64,000 nt of DNA from Schistocephalus solidus (Eukaryota > Platyhelminthes > Cestoda > Diphyllobothriidea > Diphyllobothriidae): assembly GCA_017591395.1 (NCBI GenBank), contig WEDG01004142.1, positions 124,001-188,000 on the forward strand, in the 5' to 3' direction. This document shows positions 26,050-38,367 of this stretch, one piece after another. Numbering within the stretch: position 1 is the stretch's first letter; every line of letters starts with the position of its first letter. Below the pieces are notes generated by a model, which worked only from the letters and a program-made list of their open reading frames with translations, ran no database searches and was not told where the DNA came from. A program made the position numbers and the translations under genes.

Positions 26050-29000
26050 CTGTGGAATAAATCAATGCACATAAAAGCTCCGAAGAAGTCATTGAACATA
26101 GTACCTATGGTGGGGGAGTGGGTAATCTACTGCAGAATGAGCACAAGCAAATGTGACTTCTGCCGGCAGCGGGCCATGCGTCTAAAAGTTGGCATCCTGA
26201 TGTGATAATGCTGCGAGATAATCAATAGAAAAGTCACCTAAGTAATCATTTCTAACAGGAAATATGCTTTAACACTTTGGTTAGTTCAGTGGTGTTTTTG
26301 ATAAATTAAAATAATTACTTTGACCCAATTAGGAAAAAATCTGCGGCCTCGACGGAACTCCAACGTCGGACAGCGAGTGGAAGGCTTGAGTACAAAGAAA
26401 GCACTTACCACCTCAGCTATGAGGCCACACCAATTCGCTTGCTGGGCTCAGGTTTTACCCTTCCTGTCATGGGTTCCAGTGCCACAGTTTTTCAAAATGC
26501 GGTCAAATGAATTTTAGTTTGTATTTGATGAGTAATCACACCTACTGTACGTATAAGGCGTTCCACACGCATTTATTGAAGTAGACAGTAGTATTAGTAG
26601 CAGCAGCAGTAGTAGTAGTAGCGATAGTAATGCGAATATAAATAGTAGAAATAATAAGAGTAGTAGAGTAATATTAGTAGTAGTAGTAGTAGTAGTAATC
26701 GTAGTAGTAATCATAGTTGTAGTAGTAATAGTAGTAATAGAAGTAGTGATCGTAGTTTTTTTAGTCATAATAGTAGTAGAAGTAGTAGTAGTAGTAGTGG
26801 GAGCAGTAGTATTAGTAGTAGTGGTAGCAGAACTAGTAGCAGTAGAAAGTACTAATAGTATTATCATTATTAGTAATAATTATAATATTAGTAATAGCAG
26901 TATGAAGTATAAGTATTAGTAGAAGTAGTAGTAGTAGAAATTAGTAATATTATTAGTATTTGTACTCATAGTAGTATTATGTGGTATTAGTAGCAGTAGT
27001 ATTAGAATTAGCAGTAGTAATCGTATTAGTAATCATAGTTGTTGTAGTAGTAGTAATAGGAGTAGTGATCGTAGTTGTTTTAGTAATAATAGTAGTAGTA
27101 GAAGTGGCAGCAGTAGTATTAGTAGTAGTTGTAACAGAACTAGTAGCAGCATAAAGTAGTAATATTATTAGCATTATTAGTAGTAATCATAATATTAGTA
27201 GTAGCAGTATTAAGTATTATTAGTAGTAGCAGTAGAAATTAGTAATATTATTAGTATTTGTAGTCATAGTAGTATTATGTGGTGGTAGTAGTAGTATTAG
27301 TAATAGTAGTAGTCAGATCACCCCGATAAACGCGCGACGTGAGCCAGTCTGAACCCCGTTCTGGTCCAGCGCACACGCTCACGCAGTGAAAAAGTGCAAA
27401 TCGAACGTGTAACAAGTGGCGCGCAAGCATCGACAGTCTATCCGACACCCTTGCCGATGAAGATCACTTCTTAACCGCAAGTGGCCGTGCGTGCGTACAA
27501 AAATAATGAAAGACAGTAGGTTAATCGCCGGTGCCAAGGGTACGGTGGTCGAAACTGTGAAGTCAACAAGTAAACGCCAACCGCACCGTCGCTGACGACA
27601 AGGCCACAGGACATGGTGCGAATTTTTCTCTGCACGCCACCTACGCTCAATCCCGCCTTCGGTCGTCTTGACTCTGTTTTGACATACGGCAAGGGTGAGG
27701 GACGCAAGAGAGAGAGAATGCGGTAGATGCAATGCAAGTCTAGTATCACTTAAATATAATTCACACTTGCGTTCAGCCTGCTGTGAAGCATGCGGTCGAC
27801 ATAATCGAACTCGATGGTCAAAACTCGACGGGAAAAGTACGCAGAGCAGTTTGGGAGAGAGAGGCTAGCCAGTAGATTTGTTATCGTACGAAATGTTATC
27901 CAAAGTTCAAAACTGTTTTCAATCCGAAGAAATTACTTTGGTAGAGTTGTAATATTAATTATTCTTATACCCGTCACCTGCCATGAGACAGTAAATCGAC
28001 TACAGTTAAATATAAACAGAACTTGGAGGTCCGCTAAGTAGGCATACTAGCTTTGTGAATGGACATTTAACGGTCTTAGAAAATTTCATAAAAAGAAAAC
28101 TTTAAAAACCCTTTGGTAAGGTCTAAAATTAGAAGGGACACTGCTACTAAATAAGTACAGCAAAGAATGGTTGGTGGGCAATCACCAATCGGTTACAGAA
28201 CTTACACGTCCCGTTGTACCTTGGGGCTAACTCTAGAGCCCCGCCAGCTGCCGCAAAGCGGGTAGTGATATAGACAGAAGGATATTACCGGCAAAGACAA
28301 GGGCGACTGGAATAGCCATAATCAGGCAGCCATACCTAACCCCAGGTGTTGCGGCACCCTAGTGAGCGCCCATCAACCAGTGCTAATATTCCCGATCGAA
28401 ACCATCGAGACAACGAGCTCGTGGCACATAGTGTTATAGCGTTGGACTTATGCCCACCAGGTCGCAAGTTCGAGCCTCGGGTGCCGCAACACCTGGGGTT
28501 GGGTATGGCTGGCTGGTGACGGCTAATAAGCCAGAAATGGCCATTCCAGTGTCACTAGTCTTTGTCGGTAATGACATTCTACAAGAAAGAATATTTTTGT
28601 CAATGTTTTCTATAACATGTATTTTAATGTATAAGGGCATCGCAAATCGATGAGAACAATTCATACTACAAAAGTAACCATTTGTTACAGAGTGCATGTT
28701 TCACAGGCAGTCAGAAATGAGCTCGTTCCTGAAGTCACTGACATATATTGGGATTACACGGCACAATAATTAATACTATAGCCCTACTTGTGTAATATTT
28801 TCGAATCAAAAATTCATTTCAGAATTTGGGTTAACATGACATCAGATGACAAATCTTCCCTAAATTTCTACAACCACGCATGCACTGAGGCAAACGCGAA
28901 GAGATGACTTGATTACAGAAGAGACAATCGGAGAATTGAGCGGCCACACCCAGGGACCCGATCACACTGGCAGGCCAGACCGGATGACAGACAGTCGGTG

Positions 29001-32000
29001 CGTCTGCTGAGAGCCAATGACTGGACACCCGAAATCCCATTCAGTCATTGAAAAAGAACATTATGCGCAGTGGATCACGTAGGAAGAGGTAGGATGTTGT
29101 GGATGCTGTTCATGGACTCCTTAAAGACCACCCACCACTGATCTGCCCCTCCACACAGTGGTCCTCGACGAGGAACGATCACGATGCCAACACCCGTCAG
29201 GTCGCCAGCCTCCACTCTCGCCTCGATATAGTGCTTGTGGCCCCAACGTCAGGTGACACGGAAGAGGCATTGGGTATGTAGCAGGATACGACCGTCGGAG
29301 CCAAGCAGGCTGTTCTGAAGTACTATACATTTCACTCCTAGGGCTGCCACACCTGCTCTAACCGACAGACATCTCCCATCACACCTACTGTCCGGGAACG
29401 CCGCCTTTTCACCAGAACTAGAAAGGTTTGGATGGGGACACCGCAATGGAGACGTCACCAGTGGTGCTAAAACAATGTCAATCCGTTTTCACCTTGACAG
29501 GACATTCTGGTCAGGCGGTGGTCTGGTCGGATACCTGCGAACCTATCGCAGCACGACTGAAGAAATACTGCCAGGTGGGTCCCTGCACACGCACACATTT
29601 ACGCATCGCATGCGTCCACCCGTCCATAAGGGTATATTCATTAAAACAGCATCCACAGCTCGACCAATAAGCATGTGATTGGGCCTGTCAACATCGGCGG
29701 GGAGCCGAGGTATCATAATTGCGGAGTTTGGCGTGTGGCCGGCGATGAAAGACAACTTCACACTACGTCCGCCATTAGAATAAGTCTCATTTGCACTCGG
29801 ATCCAATAAGAAAGGTTGTTGATGCACAAAATATGAACGAGAGCGAGTTAAATTCAGCTTGGGTATAAGGCCCACTTTTCCTCATTAAAACAGCTATGCG
29901 TCGCAGCCTGGAAGGTTGCCGAATGGCGCGATAAGTAGATCCTTCTATAGACACAGGATCAGGCTGCAATTGCTATTTCTGGATGTGGCCTTTATGACGC
30001 GCATTTGCGTGAGATACCAGATTATCTATTTCATGGATGACCGATTTTCGAGATCTGGTTCGTGCGTATCGGCTAGTCCGCTCGCTCAGCCACTGGGACC
30101 AAGTCTATCCTGTGGGTTACGATCGGAACGAGCATGTTCTCTCTCCTCTGATCGGTGAGCGCCCTCCAACCCCTTCTAATATTTCCGGAGAAATCCAGCA
30201 GGACAAGGGGCAGTCGCTCAACGATAGAGCATTGAACTACTTAACTCTTAATGGCCAAAAAATTCGGGTTTCAATCCCAGGTCCCGCACGCCTGCGGTTG
30301 GGTATGGCTGGCTGATGACGCGTAAGAAGTCATAAATGGCCATCCCAGTCTCCCTAGTCTTTACCGGTACTTCTGCCTGTGTAATTCCCGGTTACTATGC
30401 AACTGCCTGTGAAGACGCCAGATTGAAACCCAAGAAGAAACGCGACGAGCACGTACCAAAATCTAAGGGGTGCCAAAACGGGGGTTGGGTATGGCCAACT
30501 GATGACGGCTAAAAATTCAAAAGTTGCCGTCCTAGTCTCTCCTGCCTTTGTCAGTAACGTTTTTATGCCTGTAATACTAGCTGCCGTGCAGCTTCTGGCG
30601 GCACAGCGGGACGATTGTCTCATAACGCGATCGGTGGGCGAAACCCCTCTGCCCCCCCCCGCCCTATAGCAGACCGGGGGCGGACTGCCAACACAGGTAC
30701 TAGCTCAAAACCCAGACACGCGGTTTATCAATGTTTTCGCTGCCGCCTGAGCAAATACGAGGGGCTCGGCCTCTCAGAGTGACCCCACCGCTTGGGGCTG
30801 ACCCTAAAAAGTCATGCCGCGGGCACTCAACAACCCACTCTTCCGTGAGTAACCTTCGAAATTATTAGCCTGATATGTAGCCAGCGATCATAAACCAGAA
30901 ACCGCATTGAGAGCGTTGTGATTTATAATCCAGTCATAACCACGCCCCAGACAGAGATATGAACTCGGGTCCAGTAGTTAATCGAGCATTTGAGTCAAAT
31001 GCTTGTACCATTTGAGCCCATGATACTGGATTCAGGGTGATCAGCAAGGCCCTGACCTCAGGTGGAGACACGCCATTGCAATCTGGCGTGTTGAATCCGG
31101 CGACTGACTCTAATCGAGTTCGCTCAAGTGCCAGTAGGTTAGGGTCGGAAACATTCAGAATGCAACCAGGAGACGGTGCCTTACAGAAAGGTACCGAAAA
31201 AGTTCTGACTATCTTTTTTCCACCTCCACCACATAAGTGATTTGTCGTCCGAGTTGTAGAGGCGGGGGAAAGATTAGCGGTAACCACAAACCTTCACTAT
31301 AACAGCTGACAACCAAGAGGGAGGGAAAAAGGAGAGGTGGTACGCACCTTGTAGTTCTTCATTGCCTCGGCCATCTTGCGCATCTTTTCGGCCTCCGCTT
31401 TGGCGACGGCCCGACTGGCCTCTGCCTCAGCCATTCCACGCAGCGTAATGGCCTCTGCCTCGGCCTCGGCCTCTGCTTTCACACGAAGACGCTCCGCCTC
31501 GGCAATGCGTTCGAGACGGAAACGCTCAGCCTCCGCGGGCTTCTTCACTGTCGCCTCGAGGGTGAACTTGACGCGTTCGCAATCCAGCTCCTCCAGCTCG
31601 ATGCGGCGTTTGCGCTCCACCAACTCGATGCCCATCTCCTCCGCCTTGATGGCCTGCTGCGTCTTCGCCGCCTACACAAACAAACAAACAAACAAATATA
31701 TATATATATATTGAAGAAAAAAGGGCTCGTCGGAAAATAGAGTTGTACTCGTGAATTTTTAAGTTGGTCACACCAACCCGTGGTCAGACGAAATGAACAG
31801 AGGAGAAATGAAATGGTCAGATGACCAGTTTGTGCTACAGGACAGACAGACAACCAACTGGGGTGTGAGGAATGGGTACATGATTGGATTGGGGCCGGTT
31901 AGGGGGGGGGGCGGGGGCTGTTAGGGTTCCCTGTCGGAGGCGAAGGGGGATGGCGAGTAAATGTGACTGCAGACGGTAAACTTAATGGTCGACGATGCGG

Positions 32001-32024
32001 GATGGGGACAGAGGTAATTGCATC

Positions 32025-32072
<48 letters not shown>

Positions 32073-35000
32073 GCATGTGATGTAGTGTATTGTGATCAGA
32101 CATGAAAATTCGCCTCTATACGAATCCACGGACACCTGTTGGCAGCAAGGAAGCATGACCACCAGTCCCAAACAGCTATCCATACGCTAGATACCGGGCT
32201 CACCTTCGCTTGAGATACAACTCACGTTGTCACTGTCTGGCCTTTCAAGAAAGGCCGTGAGGTCCTCGAGACCATGCACTCAGATGTATCATGCATCAAC
32301 AGACATGCGGCTCATTTGGCCCATTTGGCCTTCTCAAAATTTTAAACTTTAGGAAACGGTTTCTTCGGATTTTAAAAAAGTTTCCCATTGGCAAACTTTT
32401 TAAGGCCATGAAATGTTTAGTCATAAAACAGCGCACAGAAATGCATGCTTGTCCTAATAAGTGTAACAGCAGATCAGGTCTGAAATTATTCAGGAAAGTA
32501 CAAAATTTAAACAAGACATAATTTGCTACCAAATGACTAAGAATAAATATTTGTATTCGGGTTTTCTATAAAATGTACTTGAATTTACATGGGCATCGAA
32601 AATAAATGCTAAAAATACATACTTCTTAAGTAGCCATTTTTACAGAGCGTAGTTTTTGCATGCAGCCCAAAAGAAGCTCGCGTGACCGTAACACCTGAGC
32701 ATTAGGCTGCCAGATGATTAATATCTCAACTCTTTCTAATCAAAAACATATTTACAATGTTGGTTAACATTTCACGAGATGGCACATCCACTGGAGTTAA
32801 TGGGTATTTCCGCCTATTAGATTCATCTCGGGCATAGTCTTAATGTGAAGGCGGATCTTTTTAAAAGCTATTGTATTAGAACAAAGGTTATAGTGGGTGT
32901 CACGGGCCAAGATTGCAAGTTTGCGCGTATTTGGCCGCAAGAGGCAGCAGTATAAGCAGGAAATGAATATACTAGGTGCCTTCTGTAACTGGGAACTCCG
33001 AGTTTGCTTTCAGACAAACAAGGTTACTTGAAGGCCCACTCTTTTCAGGAAATGAGAGGCGAACTCGCTTTTATGAATTTCTATTTGCCAATTGGCGCAG
33101 TAAGAAACATTAATAGAGTTGACTGACTGCAGGTTGCTTTAAAGGAAGTATGAAATACGCATTGACAACGAATATAAACGGAATCACAACGACATGTCGC
33201 CACTTTTATCTACAAAGCAGGGCGACAAAGAGGTCAAGACGAATTTCGTCTGCTAACTACTTTTAACGGATGGGGAAAGTAGCAGCTGTGAAGTGAACCA
33301 TCACATATAGTAAGGTCACCCTGTGAACTGTCGATGATAGCGCCATGTCTAGGCGGACGAGGACGCTCTACACTCTTATTCGTCGGACAATGGAAATGAA
33401 TCCTTATAAGCCTATTAAAAATTAATAATATTCAAGGAGGGTATTTTTCAGCGTTTCCACAAACCATAAGTAAGAAAAAGAATGAAAAAAAGCTGGTTAT
33501 CATCATGAACACGCAATTTTCAGAAGAAAAGTTATCCGAAGACTTTTTATATGGGCTGAGGAGTATAGTTGGTGCCTATTTTCACTCTAGAGGGGCCATG
33601 GCTTCCATGAGGAGGTCCTATTTCTCAAAATTAATACAGGTAGGCATGCGTAAAATGATCTTTGAGAGGGGAAGGAATCGTGTCAATCAGAGCTTTCAAG
33701 GAACTTTTAGACAGTCGTTTCTATGCCTGACGAGGATGAGTAGCTTTAGAAAAGTGATTGGTGAGCCGCCCCCACTACCACAGTTAATTCATCCGATCGC
33801 AACTGAGCCCGTGGCCTTGAACAGCCTATCAACAGGTTGACAGATCGGGCCGAAGGGGTGGTTGCAAAAACTGGGGTTAAATATGGCCGGCTGAGTCAGG
33901 TTATTAAGCCAGAGATGGTCATTCCAGCCTCCCTTGTTTTTGTCGGTAATGTTAGCCTGCTCCCTTCCCCTCTCCCATCCTCCCTGCCCTTCCCCCTCTC
34001 TCCTATTCCCAGCCCACTCCTTTCTCTCCCCTCATTCTCCTCCTTTCCTTTACCCTTACATCTAACCCTCCCCTTCTTTCTCTCTCTCTCTCTCTCCTCA
34101 ACCTTCCCTCCTCCCCCACGGTCGAAAAAGTTATACAGCGAGGGCGGCCCAGGCGAATCGGTCATTTTCTCACTAACCCAAATCGTGGGATGACTCAGCA
34201 GCCCTATTTACGGACAGCGCTGCTTACCCCCTCTGCGGGGCAGGGGGCTAGAAAAGGTACCCTAAACAAATGCTGGGTCTCACGACAGCTGCAGCAGACC
34301 GTGGCTAGCAGACTGCAATTACATGCGGTCGAAAAACTCAAAACAATATAAACAACAAATCCTCTCCTATCGTACCCTTCGGGGTACCCCCGGACTGCCC
34401 TCGAAGTCCTCGGACGCGCACACCGTCAACACCAGCAACCTCATGGAGAAGAATTTACTACGCAAAGCTTACATGGACCTTCGGACTGACGCTACCAAAG
34501 CAGCCTTCTTTAGATGCCGCCGCCTTGTATAGCAACGGCTGCGGGAGATGCAGGACGCCTGGATGGTTCAGAAGGCTGAGAAAATCCAGGGGTGTGCGGA
34601 CCGCAATGAAATGAAAACCTTTTTTCAAAGCCATCAAGGCCATCTACGGCCCCTGCATCAAGGGGACCGCACCGCTGCTCAGCTCTGACGGCACAACACT
34701 GGGCCGAGCACTTCAGAAGTGTCCGAGACGGGCTGTGGAAAATCATGCAGAAATTCGGCTGTCCTGAACGGTTCACGCATATAGTGCGTCAGATTCACGA
34801 CGGGATGATGGCGCGCGTTACTGACAACGGGGCAGTATCCGAAGCATTCACAGTGACCAACGGAGTGAAGTAGGCTGCGTCCTTGCGCCTAGCCTCTTTC
34901 ATTCTCATGTTATCTGCCATGCTAACGGACGCCTACCGTGAAGAACGCCCCGGGATCCGCATTGCCTACCGAATGGACGACCGACTCCTCAACCAACGAC

Positions 35001-38000
35001 GGATGCACTTCCGCTCGTGTGTCTCCACACCCACCATCCAGGAACTTATCCTCGCTGACGACTGTGCACTCAATACAACGACAGAATAGGAAATGCAAAG
35101 AAGCATGGGCCTCATCGCTGTCGACTGTAAAAACTTCGGACTAAGCATCAACACTGAGAAAAAGCCGCCGCCTAATACCATCTACACCGCAGCTTACATC
35201 AATTTCAATGGCGCCCAACTGAAATCTTTGGACACCTTCACGTACCTGGACAGCAATCTCTCTCGCAGCACCAAAGTCACAGCCAGCCAAGCCTTTGGAC
35301 GCAGGCAGAACGTGGTCTGTAATCGACACGGCCCCCACCTCAGCACCAAACGCAAGATGTACAAAGCTGTCATATTGCCGGCGCTGCTGTATGGAGCGGG
35401 GACGTGGACGATCTACCAAAAGCAGGCGCGGAAGCTCAACCACTTCCACCTCAGCTGTCTCCGCAGAATACTAAAGCTGATATGGCACGAGAGGATCCCG
35501 GACACGGAAGCGTTAGAACGAACAGGCCTTCTCAGTATTTACGCTCAGCTGAAACAACTGCTACTGCGCTGGTGCGGCCACTTTGTGAGGATGGACGACG
35601 AACGACTACCCAAACGACTCTTCTTTGGAGATGTCGCCACGATTTCTCATCAACAAGGGGGTCAGGTATGACGCTACAAGGACACTCTTAAGACTTCCCT
35701 GAAGCAACTGTAGATCAACCCGGCGACGTGGGAGGACCTCGCCCGGAACCGACCGGCCTGGACGACGACAGTGAAGACAGGAGCAGCAATCTACGAAGCC
35801 AACCGGATCGCCACCACCAAGACCAAAAGAGCGGCACGAAAACCACCAGCGCTCCGGACCAACACCGCCAACACGCCCGCGCTGTCAACGCACCTTCCAC
35901 GCGCGAATCGGACTGGTCGGATATCTTCGGATGCAATGCACCAACAATTCAAACTTCTACGTCAAAATCTGATAACTCTCCTTCGGACTCCCCCACCTTC
36001 ACTCCTGGCATCAATTCCATTACTACCACCATCATAGAGACCACATACCAATACTCATCACCTGTTACCTCCACCACCACCATCAGCGATGGGGGCTCTC
36101 TCCTAGACTGTCCTCATTGCGACCGCACATTCACCTCACGCATCGGCCTCGTCGATAACTTGCGAATCCATCGTAAAGAGACTGGTGAACCAGTGCCTGG
36201 AGCACCAACACACGGCAGAGATCGCCTCCTCCACTGTCCTTACTGCCCTCACGCATTAACTCCTCACATGGACCTATTCAGTCACATGCGCATCCATGAC
36301 AGCGGAATTCACCGCAATACCGACAACACCGATACCCCATACACACCCTCCGCTCCAGCCATTCTTACCACCACCGCCACCCCACTTCTATGAATGACAC
36401 CACCCTCAGCCTCTTCCAATTTTTCCTGCCCACACTGCGCCCGTAAATTCAACTCACGCATCGGCTTGATTGGTATCCTGCGAATCCATCGCATGGAGGC
36501 CTGGGGCTCCGACATACAGTTGCCACGCCAGCCTCCACTGCCCTCACTGCTCCCGCACCTTTACACGCCACATGGGCCTATGAGAACACATGCACCTCCA
36601 CGACAACCTGCAGTAAATCACCGGAGGCTAAGCCACATCAGCGCACACTACCTACACCAATACATCGATAACACCCTCACAATCACCAGTTACCACCATT
36701 TCCTAGAAACCGTGGCTTGGAAGGTTGCCAATCTGACGCTTAAACCAATTCACGCCGTGGGCCCAGTGTATGTGCTGTGTGTCGAGTGGCTGACAAGTGG
36801 ACTAGGAGTCAGACGGTGATGGCTCCTCCATATCCCCTGACTTAGTGAATCCTGGTGTGTGCGTTATGGGGGCCAGGTTGTGCTGTGGTGAGCGAAGGCG
36901 GGTACACTGACCCATCAGCCAATGTGCCCACTCCCACATCAGACAACTGACCGCCTCGGACGCTGGCCTGACTGGGGGAGTGGCGGAGAGAGTGAGGTTG
37001 AGGGCTCAGCGCATTTTCCTCACTATAAACAATCTGACGCGCTTGAAACTATCACGGTGCGCTAAAAGGCGTGGCTTGGAAGGTTGCCAACTTAAGGGAT
37101 AACGCGAACCGAGTGGTCAGCCCAATGTGTGTTTTGTGTGAAGTGGCTGACTGAGAGTCAGGCTGCAATGGCTCCTTCTTAATGTGCCTTTGTGGCACTC
37201 CCACTGCGTAGGATCCGACACAGGTGTGGTGATGCGCCCAGGGGAAGCTTCAGCTACGCCAGCCACCTGCGTCCTCTCCTGCCTCCAGTTTTCTTGACTC
37301 TGTCATGACGCCGGGCTCAGGTGGGGAAGGAGGAGAGAGTGCGGTAGATGCACCGCATGTGTACCATCACTTTAAACTAAATCACGCGCAGGTCAACGTC
37401 CCTGCACCTTCCTTCGGTGGAGCATACGGTGGAAATCTTCGAAATACGAGCATCAAACTGTCGTGAGTGTGTGGCAAGGATGGTAGACTGTACTCCAGCA
37501 TAGATACGAGCTGAAAGCCCATAAACGTTTTTCGCCGAAGTTACTGCTACTGTATGATGCAGCAACGAGAGGTTCGGCTCCGCAGTGTGCCCCCCCAGCG
37601 TTCTCTATGCGGTTTCTGGTATATGGACTCAAGAGAATAATTGGGAAAATTATTTAACAAATTTCTTTCTTTTTTCTTTCGGGTCTGACCCTAAAAAGTC
37701 ATGTCCGAATCACCTGACTCCATGTCCTGCACTTAATAATTTCAGAAATTATTTACCCGATTATTCTCTGGAGTCCATATACCAGAAACCGCATAGAGAA
37801 CGCTGGGGGACCCACTGACGAGCCGAACCCCTCGTTGCTGTGTCACACAGCAGCAGAAACATCGGCGAAACACGTGTCTGGTCTTTAAGCTAGTATCTAT
37901 GTCGGAAGTACGGTATAACGTCTTTGTCATATAAGATTCATACTACTTGTAGTACTACTTGTTTGTAGAATGGGCATTACGTGGTTATTCCACAGTGGTT

Positions 38001-38280
38001 GATTTTCTTCGACCCAAATGTTCATTGAAATTTCGGGTCTGACCCTAAAAAGTCATGTCAGAATCACCTGACTCCATTTCCTGCACTTAATAATTTCAGA
38101 AATTATTTACCCGATCATTCCCTGGAGTCCATACACCAGAAACCGCATAGAGAACGCTGGGGGACCCACTGAGGAGCCGAACCCCTCGTTGCTGTGTCAC
38201 ACAGCAGCAGAAACATCGGCGAAACACGTGTCTGGGCTTTTAGCTAGTATCTATGTCGGAAGTACGGTATAACGTCTTTG

Positions 38281-38367
<87 letters not shown>

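Noticed and set aside
26514..27174. Threonine-rich minus-strand frames
   Set aside because: Translation of an AGT trinucleotide tract inside a flotillin intron.
31376..31714. 112-codon Ala/Ser-rich plus-strand frame
   Set aside because: Antisense shadow of the Glu-Ala repeats of flotillin exon 6.
35141..35449. Minus-strand frame opposite the zinc-finger LINE
   Set aside because: Shadow of the post-RT region, which is clearly coding-like on the plus strand.
38278..38366. Tyr-Ile repeat peptides across TA tracts (also at 40.3 and 40.8 kb)
   Set aside because: Translation of (TA)n microsatellites.
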